Origin: Osmia lignaria lignaria
Lineage: Eukaryota > Arthropoda > Insecta > Hymenoptera > Megachilidae
Length of the DNA stretch: 64,000 nucleotides
Reading direction: 5' to 3'
Assembly (NCBI RefSeq): GCF_051020975.1
Contig: NC_135038.1
Span: forward strand, 9,360,001 to 9,424,000
The translations under genes and the position numbers were made by a program. A model generated the notes under the pieces. The model was not told the DNA's origin. It searched no databases and saw only the letters and a list, made by a program, of their open reading frames with translations. This document shows, in pieces, positions 48,055 to 61,354 of this stretch; the stretch's first letter is position 1; each line of letters opens with the position of its first letter.

Positions 48055-48200
48055 TTAAATTTGTTTATAATCTTCTTCCCAAAATTATCTGTAGTCTTCT
48101 TTTTATATTCGTTCATAGCTTCATTTTCAAAATTATTTATAGTCTTCTTTTTAAATTTTTCTATAGTCTTCTTCCCAAACAATTCTTCTTCAACTCTTCT
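48055..48200. repeat. pyrimidine-rich tandem repeat, about 39 bp unit
   Basis: TTTATAGTCTTCTTTTTAAA-like units, about four, alternating with CCCAAA. Confidence 0.75.
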
Positions 48201-48479
48201 ATGTTCTTCCAAGTACTTACTTCAACCCTCGTACTTTCATGGTCCTCTGTAACCACTAAACGTAACACGTGGTTCTTCTCGCACTCCGTCAAGAGTGAAA
48301 TGCATTTTCCTCCCGGTGAAGAAAAAAGAAGAAACGGTCGACTGACGTTATCCAGGTTAGCCAGGGCGCACTTAAAGTGGCGGGTTCACGCTTCTATTGA
48401 TTTCGGCGCTCGACACTTCCCATCTAAATAAGTGGGACTCTAGAGAAGCAGAGCAGAATCTGCTTTCACTATCTTCGCC

Positions 48480-48610
48480 CGAGTGAAACATCGTGTTCCT
48501 CTTCGACGGGGAGACTTTAACGCCTGCGGACTTTTATGGGCGAGATCACCTTGGTGGCTGAAGGGCGGCCTGTTTTCAAAGGGCCACGGCTTTATTCCCT
48601 TCGCAGACGT
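48480..48610. repeat. left diverged copy flanking the 159-bp array
   Basis: Shares ordered landmarks with 49330-49460: (T)TTAACGCCTG, a GGTGG-type word, TGAAGGGCGGC(C/T)TGTTTTC and AAAGGGCCA. GC-rich, possibly regulatory. Confidence 0.55.
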
Positions 48611-48680
48611 CTTATAATGATACTTGATCACTCTTGATACTCTTCGACACGAACACTTCTGTCATCCTTCGAAGATGATG

Positions 48681-49275
48681 TTAAACAGACACATTTAACC
48701 CTTTGGGAATTGTCTGTTTTGAAATGAAAACTTTTTGGAATTTTTATTTTATTTCAAGATGATATAAAATAAAAATTGTCATCCTATGCAAATAATTGAA
48801 CCTTTGAAGATATTAAACAGACAGATTTAACCCCTTAGGAATTGTCTGTTTTCTTCAAACATAAATGATGACGAAGAGAATGAAAATTTTTTGGAATTTT
48901 TATTTTATTTCAAGATGATATAAAATAAAAATTGTCACCTTATGCAAATAATTGAACCTTTGAAGATGATATTAAACAGACAGATTTAACCCCTTAGGAA
49001 TTGTCTGTTTTCTTCAAACATAAATGGTGACGAAGAGAATGAAAAATTTTTGGAATTTTTATTTTATTTCAAGATGATATAAAATAAAAATTGTCACCCT
49101 ATGCAAATAATTGAACCTTTGAAGATGATATTAAACAGACAGATTTAACCCCTTAGGAATTGTCTGTTTTCTTCAAACATAAATCGTGATGAAGAGAATG
49201 AAAAATTTTTGGAATTTTTATTTTATTTCAAGATGATATAAAATAAAAATTGTCACCCTGAGCAAATAATTGAAC
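48681..49275. repeat. four-unit tandem array, 159-bp unit with two hairpins
   Basis: Unit starts (TTAAACAGAC) at 48681, 48813, 48972 and 49131; the last three are nearly identical with a 159-bp period. Each unit pairs AAACAGACA with TGTCTGTTT around TTTAACCCCTTAGG, and AATTTTTATTTTAT with ATAAAATAAAAATT around TTCAAGATGAT. The first unit is shorter and more diverged. Confidence 0.9.
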
Positions 49276-49329
49276 CTTCCAAGCATAAGTAGAAGCTTCA
49301 GTAGAAACTTCTTTTGATACTCTTGGCCT

Positions 49330-49460
49330 TTTTACGAGGACACTTTTATTAACGCCTGGAGTTTCTCCAGTGGGTAGATCGAGGTGTGGCAACAAGGAGA
49401 CGGTGAAGGGCGGCTTGTTTTCGGCCGTGAAAAGGGCCAAGCTTGCTTTCGATGCTCCAG
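49330..49460. repeat. right diverged copy flanking the 159-bp array
   Basis: ATTAACGCCTGGAG, then GACGGTGAAGGGCGGCTTGT and AAAAGGGCCAAGC, in the same order and orientation as the left copy. The array therefore seems to have expanded between two halves of an older duplication. Confidence 0.55.
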
Positions 49461-49599
49461 GGCAACAAGCAGCCCATATTTCGACGAGAATTATCGCGGT
49501 TGATCGAGTTCAGAGGCGTTGGAAATGACACCGCCGCTATTGCTATCCCCGAGCAGTCTGGTTTTAACCATCGGGATCGTTTCAAGATTACACCCCATC

Positions 49600-52500
49600 C
49601 AGGCGTGAATTTCTAAGAAAAATTCCATACTGGAGTGTTTTTCCAGTACGAAATTCTGAACTATGAAATACAGAAATTTAAAATCGATTCGAGGAGCTGT
49701 GGTGTCAGGAAGTAATCTAAAGGCTGTGACATAACGAGCTACTTTCGGACCACCTGTGTTCACTCAGGTATCCACCATGGGTCGCCATCAAAAAGACGTC
49801 CACGTCGATGAAAATATTTAACAACAACGAGGGGTGTCACGCGGTGTTCCTTGGAAAAGTCTTTCCAACTGCGAATTTTACCAGCTTCACGCTGTTCCAT
49901 GGCCAAAGTTTGCCCAATCTGCTCCTTTCGCAGTCTCCGATTCGTAAACTTGTTATGTATTATTTAGAACGAGTCGTGTTTACGACCTTATTGTGATTTT
50001 TGAGAACGGTTTTCTGGAAGCAGATGCTCCTCGCTACAAAGCTTCACAAATTATTGTGCTGACGTTGAAATTTTGATTCTAGAAAATTATAAACAGAGAA
50101 AAAAGGAAGGAAGCTGGGTGCCTCAGTGTCGAAACGTCGGTGGATGGACCCGCGATATCGCGTGATCGGATATTTACCGTTGACAATCGAGCCCACGTCA
50201 TTGAATAACCGACAGCGAATTTTTCAAAATTCTAAACTATGCAAAATATAAATTTCCAAACAAATCATCGCCTTCACTTTAACTCGACAATTTATGACGT
50301 CAGTAAGACAGTCATCCAGCATTAGTTCACCTTTCCGTGGTTTCAATGAAATCCTTAAATCCCATAGAAAGTATGAACGCGTTAACATTGTACTCGCCAG
50401 CCACCATCCAGCCTATGGCGAACAATAAGCAGCAGCAAATATTTTCATCCCCATGGACGTCTCTGTGAAACTGACCAGCTCGAGGCACGCAAAAATAGTC
50501 AATGAAAAGGAGACAGGCCAAAATGGGCCGACTGGGTTACTTCACGCACGATCGGTGCCATTCATGCTCGGATCGAAAGTGACCAATCCGTGTGTCCATG
50601 ACGAGCCTCCTTTCTTATGCTCGTGTTTTCTTGAAGCGAGAGCAGATGACTCGTTCAGCAGACTCGATTTCATTGTCCGTTTTCTTCCATTTCCTTACAT
50701 GCTGCGCTGTGTGTCAGCCAGTTTGTACGCTGCTCTGTGGGGGCGATTGCTTGTATCGAGGGTTTCTGTCCCCTTAGATTTGTGCCTCTGACGTTTATGT
50801 AGGCTGGGTTCTAAAAAGAACGTAAAAGTTTGGAAAATTCATTGCAAATTTAAAATTAGGGGTTGTTAATAGAAATACTGATTTCTATAATTTTGTTTAA
50901 TTTAGGAGATGAGTCATTTTTGCTTTGAATAATTGAGCTGTTCAAATTCCTTTAATGTGAAATAGGGAAAATGGTAGTATTTCATTAAAAAGGTGTTAAT
51001 ATCTGTGGGATAATTAGCTTCCTATAATTAAAGTTGTGAAATCTGGAATCCTGAGATGCCTACTTCCTAACGAGGCGTCGGAATAACGGCTGTCCCGGGG
51101 TATCGACGAATATCCAATTCGGCTAATTGGTTTTTAAGGAAGCGTAACATTTCTCGAGCAGCTGGAGCTCTGATTACGAACAGCCAAGGAATTTCGTTTA
51201 ATTACCGAATAATGAGATTTATGGCCCTTTTGTAAACATCGAAGAGTGGTCATTAGTGACCATGGTTCAATGAGTAAACTGCATGATTACAAGTACTCTG
51301 CTTTATCACCTTAGAAATTATACATAAAAATATCCTACCCCCTTTTGAAACCATGTAATCAATCAAAGTCATCGGAGTGTTAATTACACCCAGCTGCCAC
51401 CAAATTGAGCCAATTTAGAATCTCGGATATTTATCTCGTTAATCGATGTTTAACGGGGCAAGGGGATGAATGCACGGATTTCTGGAAGAACCCACCCCCA
51501 TAAATTCCGTGGAACGACAAAGGAGGGCGGAGGGTCGACAGAATCGACTGCACGTTTATGTACAGGAGGAGAAGACGGGTCGGGAATACTACGGGTAACC
51601 ATAACAACCACCATGGGCTGCCACAATGGGGAGCACGCAGCACTGTTGGCCCATCGGCTCAATGGATTTTCCGCGAGGTCGAGCAAACACAAGCAAACAT
51701 AGGGGCGTCTCGAGGCTTGGAAGACGAACCCTCATTTCCTTCGACTGCTTCTCTTCGAGGAGTCACTCATTGTCCCCGGCATTGACAACTATTTCGCTCG
51801 CGAACATGTGTACGAATGGGAATCCATTTAAACTGGTGACGGGATAAAGGGCCGCAGGGACAAATGGCCAGTTAACCCATAGGCTCATTCTTCGATCTGT
51901 CTTTGATGCCGATACCATAAGAAATCGATGCCATAAAGAAGCTTCCTTCTAGTTCATTAGAACTTATTCAAGATTGCCTAACCTTCGATAAAATTATATC
52001 TACATTAACGAACCTTGGAAATTAAAAAACACGCCATAAGGATTCATTGGTAGCCTATAACGTGATGGTGGCATCAGGCGATCTGCCTCGAGTCATTTGT
52101 CGTTGCTTAAGTCGCGGAGGACAATAGAAACTCGGACAAGCGTCGAGAAACGTGAAACCGGATGCTGGGATTACAGATTTCTGAGAGATCTCGAGGAGGA
52201 CACCGCGAAACAGACAACCGAGGGGGCGGAGAAAAAAGAGTCGCGTCTCGCATTGTGCAACGTTTCCTGTCCACCGATACCGTGTCAAAAATGAGAAACG
52301 AAAGGCAACCGAGTTGGAAGATTAGTAGAAAAAATTATAGTAATCCGAGTGGTCGGTCGAAATGGTCGCGTCTGCTTAGGCCACACTATCATCCTTCTTT
52401 TCATTTTTTTTCTTCTCCTCGACCTCTTCCGTTCCGTGCGACAGAGTCTCGCAGGTGTGACCGCGTATAATATTACCGAGATGAGAGAGAAAAAAAAGAG

Positions 52501-52890
52501 CCAGGGCCCTTTTGGATAGGTGTAACAGCGGTAGCCGGGCTAATGCGTGAATCTACGGTGTTTTTAGGGCAGATTAGAAAGACTAGGATCTGGGTTGGCG
52601 TAACAGGTGGATCCATCATGGTGGGTGCATTGATTCTTTTTTTATCGCCTCTAAGGTTTGAACGGGTAGTAATGGATTTCCTGGGAGCCCACTTTTTTGG
52701 GAAATAAAGCAGTATATAAAGGATGTAGCGTGGAGAGATCGAAATCGAATACGTGGACAGGAAGATTAACCCTTACCCTTGGATCAATCGTGACTTAAAT
52801 TATTAAGTTGAAGTTAAATTTATCATTTTTAGACAAAAGTGTTTCGTATATTTAGAAAATGAAGATAATATGAAATACGAGGTTAAATTA
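49600..52890. other. intergenic DNA
   Basis: GC-richer islands at 50430-50800, 51460-51850 and 52050-52470. The ORFs there (65-112 codons, several frames) match nothing known. No gene called. Confidence 0.5.
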
Positions 52891-52896
52891 AAATGG

Positions 52897-52917
52897 GGAC
52901 TCTCTCCATGGTCCGCC
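52897..52917 (-). repeat. dispersed core element, copy 15
   Basis: GGACTCTCTCCATGGTCCGCC with left flank AAATACGAGGTTAAATTAAA; resembles copies 3 and 13 over about 80 bp. Confidence 0.9.
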
Positions 52918-53484
52918 ACCCAAAAGTTAATTGTTCTGTTTAATATCAGGGAGAATTTGTTGGATTTTTTTGTCAATTATGTGTTAACCTTTATAGGAAA
53001 CGAAAAGTTATTATTTAGTTTAAATTATTTTATTTGATATTTGTCCAATACATGAAAATTTAGTTGAAGCGGTATTTCTAGGGTGACTTAAAGAGGGTTG
53101 AGATTTGGTAGGTTGACCGAGAAGGGGTTGCAAATTTCCCATTACGGGCTTCCCCATGGAATCGTTGTCAGCGTTGCATGGTACACGCGGTTTGAAATTC
53201 GAACGCAATCGGCCCGCCCGTAAATTCATCTGGAATATCCAGTTTCATCGTTAAAAACTTAAATTGGAAGAAACCTTTCCGTTCTCAAATTGCGATAGGC
53301 AGGTAAATATCACGTTACAGGAGTTATTAATCAGACGAAACCTCACGTTGTAACCCCGTGAAACTCAACTCGCGATTTATTGCATCGAATCCCTGTCCAT
53401 GGTGTTTTTGATCGTGAAACAAACTGCAAACCTACCCTTATCGATACTGAGTTCGATGATCGTCAATTTGTAGTGATTTTTAAA

Positions 53485-53620
53485 AAGAATGAAATTCCTA
53501 AAAATAATTCTTTAATTTTTCAAGTGAATCAAGTTCCTAAAAATAATTTTTTAATTTTAAAAATGAATCAAATTCCTATAAATAATTTTTCAATTTTTAA
53601 AAATGAAATGAAATTCCTCC
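53485..53620. repeat. AT-rich tandem repeat, about 48 bp unit
   Basis: Three units of ATGAA(T)CAA(A/G)TTCCTA(A/T)AAATAATT followed by T-rich spacer. Confidence 0.85.
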
Positions 53621-54138
53621 CCTAAAAGAATGCACCTGCAATTGAGTCTTAAACACAATAATGTTAAAGGAAGGTTGACCCAGAGGCAAAAAAGAGGGAT
53701 GATACGATTTAATCTGAAGATTTTTGGCTGCGACGATAGTTATGGTATACCATGGAAGTTCGCTTTTTTTTGGACATTTTTTTTCATCCTATTTTCATTT
53801 TTCCCACGACGTCACGTGTACGGCTGCACGTGGTCAGTCGCTTTTTTATGGACACTTGAGGCTTCTTCCTAAAGGTTTTTTCATCATCCACATAGCTGGA
53901 AGAGATTATCTATTAATAGAAGCGAGCGTGCTCTCGTTTTATGGATCTTCTTCCCTTTTTTTTGAATTTGGTACACTGGCTAAAGATACACCAAAATCTC
54001 AACACGAGTCACTGGGTCAAAAACACTTATGTGTTTTCTTTATTTTTTGTAGCTGCTTTCAAGTATCTTCTTCCTAATTTCAGGATTCATTTCCTTTATC
54101 AGATAAGTGGCTAATTGATGATTTAATTTATGGAATTA

Positions 54139-54241
54139 AATTTCTTTAATAAAAATTGCAGCAACCCTAATTTACCGGTAATAATATTACACGATCATCA
54201 AGTATTATATGAATTAGGGTTGGAACCTTATTAAAGAAATT
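54139..54241. repeat. fold-back element, 103 bp
   Basis: AATTTCTTTAATAA (54139-54152) pairs with TTATTAAAGAAATT (54228-54241), and CAACCCTAATT (54162-54172) pairs with AATTAGGGTTG (54212-54222). Unpaired parts are 9 and 5 nt in the stem and 39 nt in the loop. No target-site duplication was identified. Candidate MITE or transcribed hairpin. Confidence 0.75.
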
Positions 54242-54999
54242 GATGAAGTATTTACTTTAGGCAATCCAATCAGGTGATTTGATTTAAAACATAATCATCT
54301 AAAATTGGTGTGATGATTACTGATTGTTTCCCCGATAAAATGTTACGAATTTTCAAATGCAATTACATTGGAATATAATATATCAAGTAAGGTTTAACGC
54401 AATAATAACACCAGTCGAGGTACCGTAATAAAACGCAATTACTTGCGTCAGATACTCATCAGTTTTTTTGTAATAATCTTACGAGACCAATAACAAGGAA
54501 GCACGAAATACTTCAAGGAAAAAAAAGAAAGAAAAACAGGTGGATCGTGTTTGATACTTCACTTGATTGGATCGGGGTTATGCCAAGGTTTCCTTTCTCA
54601 TTCTTCCTGTTTACCCTTGCTCATTCAGAAACCTCTTGTTCCAAGAATCATACAGGGTGTTATTTAGAATTAAAAAGAAAAAAGAAAAAATTTGACACAA
54701 GGTTGATTGATCAATATTTAACATTTTTATCATTTTTGCAAATTGTCTTTCAGGAAAGTATTTGTAAAATAAACATTATTCAATTAAAATAATCATTTTT
54801 AAATAAAAAATGAAATAACTCGAAGGAAAAAAAGTGCAACTGCAGAAAAATGCATTTCGCCAAATGCATATAAATCCAATTGCATAACCCATTTTATACA
54901 ATGTTATAAAAACTTTTTATCAGTGCAACACTAATAGTATTTAAATATTTCCCTCCTTCTTTATTTTACAAATTATTCAATTACATTATATTTCAAGCA

Positions 55000-57900
55000 C
55001 CCTTCATTACGACCCCCTTAGACAACGTATCGGGTCGATTTTTCTAAAAACCTTTTACCGAAAACGAGAAGATTTGTATGGGGTCGTTAGGGGGTCGCAA
55101 GTGTCCGACGGATAGTATATTTGTCAAGGGCTGGGAGGAAAGGGCGACAAAGGGAGAGAGTAACGAAGTGCAGTTTCAACTTTCGACCACGTGTGTCTCG
55201 CATTACGGACATGGGGAACTTTTTTCCCCCCCACCATGAAATTTTGCTCACATGCCTGAACACTGGCGTCGAGAGTGTGCCCGCTTCTTTCTGGCCAATT
55301 ATCGTCGGCCTCGAGTGACCACTTCCGGTCCTCGTCACCGCGTCTCCTCGAACCGTGTGACTACTTCAACGTCGAAACACGATCGCCCAACTCCCTTATT
55401 TTTTGCCATTTTTCGGGGATTCTGCGCTTCCTGTTTACTGGCACCGTGAAAATTACACGGAACGTTCAATCCTGCCGGAAATTACACGATCGATCAACCT
55501 TTCTGTCTGTCGTGACGTGTGCGGGATAAAAAGGGTTGCTTTTTTGCAGAAGATTGAGGAAAAATAAAAAATACATTGCCTTAGGCTTTTCGACCTTAAA
55601 ATTTATTTTATATTGAAATCGTGCATTTAGTTTAAAATTCTGAAGAATTGTTCCAACCCCAGAATAATTTGAAAAATTTTTGAAAATTTTTCTTCTTTCG
55701 TTTACGTCACTGACAACATGCCACCCTGTCTGTTATTGACACATGTGTTCTGTCTTCAACACATTCATCGAATATCTGTCGCAAGGTGGTAGGTTTGTAG
55801 TCCGTATATTTAGAACAGTCGTTGAAAACATTTGGGGCGAGAAACTTGAACGAAAGATCGTGTTTCCAGTCAGCTTTTCGTCATTGTCGCCTGATAGAAA
55901 CTGAGGAGGGTGCGCGTCGTCTGAAGCTACCATAATTAATGGGAGTGTTAGATGGGTGATGATGGATGCTCCTGCTTCAGACATCTTCTCCTTGCAGGGG
56001 GTTTTCTCCTTTAATTTTAATAAAGAATTATAAAATCCATCAATTTTTACAAGCATCGTAGTCAGTAAATTTTACAGGGGGTCAGCGCTAAGGGTAGAAA
56101 ATTCAATTTATTGTCAATAATCAATTTCAGAAATTTTAAAAATTAAAAATTTTTAAGCATTAATTTATTTCTGTAAAAATTCTCCAATTAGTACCATTAA
56201 GTATTCCTCCTTGTTATGATGGACATTCTGGTCTTCCAAATTTCATAATTTATTTTTTAAGATTCCTTCCACGTTTAACGAATATTAATGACCAAGGTAA
56301 TTATATTTTCGATTATCTTTGTGTCCTGAAATTTTCTCCACCCCAGCTATAATTTATTACATCTTTTTTCGCGAAACCCTTTAAAAAGGACGTCTTCATA
56401 AGTTCATTATCTTGAAGATTCATCCGTGTCGTTTGAAAGGAACCAGGTACAGTCGCTAATGAAGAGGACGTTTTTGTTCGAATTAAAAACATATTATTTA
56501 TATCTCGTAAAGCTGCTTGATTGATGGAATTCAGTTTAATTTTTTTCTTCTTTTATTATTTTTGTAAATACCACCTGTCAGAGTCTGTTGTATATTAATA
56601 GGCGTTTCGTGAATGGTCTGAAGATGATTTGCAAGCGAAGTCGAATATTGTAGGTTCTGGAACAGTGGCAGAAAGTTCCAATCACTTTGGGGATTTATTA
56701 CCAGGGGCGTAACCACAGGGTGCATTCTTCCTGTACCCATCAGCTTATTAGGCGTTGCTCGAGGATTTTATATAACGTGTTAAATACACGATGCATATAC
56801 GGAATAAAAAATACTGTAATCTTCGGGAGATCCGTTTATGTGTTATTCCATTTTAATGAAAACCATGTGAGAATTTATGGGGGCATAAAATTGAATATTA
56901 ACGAGGGGAAATTTTTATTTATTATGGAATATTGAAATTTAATTTCTCAGTTGTTTCTTCAAGACTTCTGAAGTATGCTAATGAAGGATGGTATATCGGT
57001 CACCAAATTGCTTACATCTTTAATGGTAGGGTTCGATATGTTCGCATCAACAGGGATATTATTTTCACCAATTTTCAAGGAAAAATCAGGATTTCTTCTC
57101 GATATTGAATATTTCTAAGATTTATGGTTCAAACGTGAACGAGGCACTTCCAAAATTTTACCTTTTCACCAAAATTAATTTTATTATATGAACATTATTT
57201 GATGCACATTAAAAAATTTTATTATATAAAATAAAAGAAGTCTATAAATCATTGAAATAATTAATTATAGTTGCTTCTATATTGGCATCTGTGGGGTGCA
57301 AAGATTTAATCCACCCCTCAGAAAAATTCAAAGTCCAATCACTCAGTAATTAATTATTTTATCGACCTCGTCAAAAATTAACATCTATGACTCAACGAAA
57401 CCCCAGTCCCTTCTCAAAAACCATCTTACCTTGAAGTAGTGCTCGAAACACCAAAACGTAAAGATAACCGACACATTCCTCAAAAGTGGCTCTCGAGGAG
57501 TCTGGGTGTGCGAAGTTACAAATATTTCTATCGTTCAGCCGCTTTGTACAATAGCGGGTGGGCTAACAATAGGCCCTTAGACTCGTAAGTTCAGTGGCCC
57601 TTCATAGTCGTAATTTCTTCCTAGAAGATACCCGGAACACTCGACGGAACCCTTCTGTCGAAGATTTCTTCGTGATTGTGCTACGCCTATGGCCCATTAT
57701 CCACTTAGTATAGGTTTCCACGAGCCCTCCGTAGATGGGTGCGTCCTATTCCTCTCCTTCTTCATTTTCTACGGGCTTTTTTCCTTCGGTTAAGATTTAC
57801 GATTCCTCGTGCACGTGTTCACAAAAGAATCAGGACTGTATGGCTCGCCTCAAAAAGCGGCGTTCCGCTGCAACCGGCACCATCGATTCTTCCCCATTTT

Positions 57901-60900
57901 TTTTTTCTTCTTCGTCTTCTTTCTTTCTTTCTTTCCCTTAGAATTGTCCCTACGAATAGGTGGGAGGGTGACTGTAAGGAGAGCCCAGCCCTTGGTCGAG
58001 ACGATTGTCACGAAACGCAAGAAAAATCGTTACCTAAGTGGCGAGGGATCTCTTTGATCGGGCTAAACGTTTCTCTTCCACTGGACAGTATCTTTCGACA
58101 TTAAGTGCCTTCGTATATCGCCGAGCGTTTGGAAAATTCGATGGGAGGACCCGATGGTTGCTTATGGGGAAATTTTGGGAGAATTGATAGGTGGATGGTA
58201 ATTGGAATTTTGGAAGGATTCTTATTTATTTATTTATTGTGATACTTTTATGTCATAAATTTTATTTTTGTTGAAAGTGGTAGGTGGTTGATGTAATTGG
58301 TAATTAATTCATTTGAATTAAGAATATTAATAAAGCGCTTATGTAGGTATTTTTAGCAAATTTTAAGCTTTAAAATGATGTACCATAATTGCAATTTTTA
58401 GATATTTTGATGTCATCAATTTATTTTCAATTGTATATTTGTGGTTTGGTTGAAGAGGTGTCAATGTCATAAAATTCTTTGGACACTGAAGACAAGGGGG
58501 GTGTTTTTTTTTAAATTTCTTTTTGATATTTATTATTTCTTATTCTTTTTTTAATTTTAAATTTTGATTAATCAGAGAGTTTCTGATGACTCTCATTTGT
58601 ATCTTATGAATGACAATATTTCACACCTTTCAAATTTCCCTTGTGCAAATAAAAGTGTGTTTCCTTTAGAAAAATGAATGCTTGAAATATTCCAAAGATT
58701 ATTTATTTGAATAAAGGTGAAATTGTCAGAGAGATTGAATCTTTCTCGACTTTCGATGCCTTTCAAGCTGGCTGATTCTCATGAAAGAAGACGAAGTTTG
58801 ACGTTCACTGTGACTTAATATGTCTATTATCAAAGGCAATAAGCCATGCGACCACCTGGCCGTTCCTTCCTCGGATCCTTCTTTTATTTCGAAGAATATT
58901 TCCATCCTCCTGAACAGGAATAAACATCTCGACGCGAATTTTCGTCCGTTCGGCTTGATCCTTTATGAACGTGCACGATCCACTCGGAATGGAAAGTCTT
59001 TAAGTTCGTTTTGCCGGGCTTAAACGGCGTCAAATAATACAATAATTGTCCCTTTTAAGAGTCGAAGAGGTACATTTTTAAGAAATTTGTCTAACCGGTG
59101 ATATTGTAGTCGAGAAACGGCTTGTTGAGGCCCGAGTCAGTTTTGTCCTGGATTCAGGACATCCCAGTGGCGCGGCAATCTTGAATCCTGGCTAAATTTT
59201 TCAAAAAATCAGTTTTCCATAGAAAAATCATTTTTATTAATTAATTTTTAAAATTTCTATTAATTTTTTTCTATAGATATTAATTGTAAAATAATCAGAC
59301 CAGTTATAAGCAAAATTTATTGAATAATATTTGAAATTAGAAAAATAGTTTTAATAATATTAAACAGTTTAGAAATAAAACCTTTTTATATAAAAGTTTG
59401 ATTAAGAAGAATTCATGATTCGTATATTAATTTAAAAAAATCGCAAATGATGCAAATATTTCTGGTTGCTTTACGCCAGTGTATGGAAGCTTTTACAATA
59501 GAGATCCTCAGGGTAGACCGCCTTTTGTGAAGAATAAGTCGGAATAACTCGAAAATCACTCCATAATGCTGGATTCCCAACAATAGAAGGCCCTTTAGGA
59601 ACTTCGTGACTGACTGAAGGGATGTCCAAATGTATTCATCTCCCTGGCGAAAATAACACCAGTGTTGGAGGATCGAGAGGTTCCTTATATCTACTTCCTC
59701 CTTTTCATTTTTGCAAAGAAAAACTTATGGCTCCTTGGACTTATTTTGATTACTTTTATTAGGCTCATTGAAATAATTACAATTTAAAAAAGAATCAGAT
59801 TTAGGTAATGCCTCAGGGCTTGAAAGATGAATGGTACTTAATTAGTTGTCGATTTAATGATTTAATGATTAATTAAAATTTAGACTTCTATGCTATATAA
59901 TTGTGATTTTTCGCAGTAAATAGAATCATTTAATAAAATTTGAAAATCTTTAAGAAAATCTGAAAGACCATTGGTATTTTTGAGCCAAATTGTGATGCCC
60001 TTGAAAGGAGGAAAAAGTGTGTCTAGGATCGGATATCTAATCCCCGCGTGGAAGAGCTTGGCCGCAGCGTTGAAAAGCCTCCCCCACCCTGATGAAGCGG
60101 CATCAAATATTTGACAATATTTTCAAAAGTTTCGAAAACGTAACCCAACACTGCACCACTCTTGGCCGAGATTAGGGTCGGCCCAATGGAATTCTTTTAT
60201 GCGGTGTAAAAATCCGTCTGATAGAGGCTCGTTTTCTGTTCGGCTGCCACGGCTGATCGTATCACGTTCCGTTTCCTGAGGGACGCGCAACAGGTTAGAT
60301 CTGCGACTTGATCAGCACGATAATCTAAATGGAAAATTGTATTGAATCAGCAGCAACATAATGAAAGTTTTTCAGGTAGTTGGCTACCCGTATAATGATA
60401 GTTAATGCTCGTAATTCGAAACGTGCCAGCTATTTTTTTCGATCCTCTTTGAAAATGTACCTTTCATCGTTCCTCTTTTGTTGCGCGTGTGTCTCTGTTT
60501 TCGCATTGAAAAATTGAAGATTAACTGTTTTTGAGAATTTTTATTACATCCTATCATTTGGTTTATTATATAACAAAAAATAGAGCCCTTCGAGTACCTC
60601 TAATAAAATTATTTTCTTCTTGAGAAATTTTCAAAATTAATGTTTTTATTAACATTAAAATTTCTGAAAATCCCCCATTTAAAAATATCAATTTTTATAA
60701 ATAAATTAATTTCATTTATCTATAAAGAATGAAAATATTTAGATGCTCTGTTTTTCTTGATATTTTCTATACAACAAAATTGAGTGTCTTTAATTACCTT
60801 CGTGTGATTAAGTTTAATCGAAAACTTTACACCGTGGTAGGGGTAGTATAGTAACAGAGGTGAATGCTGTCATACAAGTTCTCCAGGAAAATAAGATTAA

Positions 60901-61300
60901 TTTGCGAAATCCTGTCATTAATAAAGGTGTTCACGATTCATCGGTCGACATTCAGACCTTCAGACCACAAAGGGGAACAAGGTATCGCGGTATTAAATGA
61001 CAAGACACGCAATCACGGTGGAGATCGAATAAACGGGAACAAAGAGGGAGACGGATGACAGAGAAAAATGAACAATGTACGATGCTTTCCAAATTGTAAA
61101 AAAAGAAATAATAATAAGATAATTCAAAAAATAAATTATACAGAAATTTGATTGAAAACAACAGATCTGTAGAAGCCATGAAATTAAAGTCATTTTCAAA
61201 AAATTTCCAGAAACATATTTGAATTTAATTAACAGAGACTGTCAGATGTTGCATGTTTCAAAATTGATTATTTTATAGAGTACAGGTAGGACCCATTTTT
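55000..61300. other. intergenic DNA downstream of the compact Bearded gene
   Basis: Alternating AT-rich DNA and GC-richer islands (55070-55530, 57390-58110, 58740-59040, 60000-60310). CACGTG near 55189 and 57811; a Su(H) consensus TGTGAGAA at 56866-56873. No gene recognised. Confidence 0.5.
58325..58425 (+). repeat. dispersed repeat D2, copy
   Basis: ATTAATAAAGCGCTTATGTA, TTTTAAGCTTTAAAATGATG, TACCATAATTGC, GATATTTTGATGTCAT. A fragment of the same end, GTGATACTTTTATGTCATAA, also lies just before it at 58239. Confidence 0.65.
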
Positions 61301-61354
61301 TTTTATATCTATATTTATGGAGTCCCTAAGGGTGAAGGGCATGGTCCTTCAAAA

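Larger units (their letters stand above)
52920..55000. other. intergenic DNA
   Basis: GC-richer at 53090-53230; a Su(H) consensus TTCCCACG at 53801-53808 lies next to two CACGTG sites within 30 bp. A 48-bp minisatellite and a fold-back are listed separately. No gene recognised. Confidence 0.5.
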
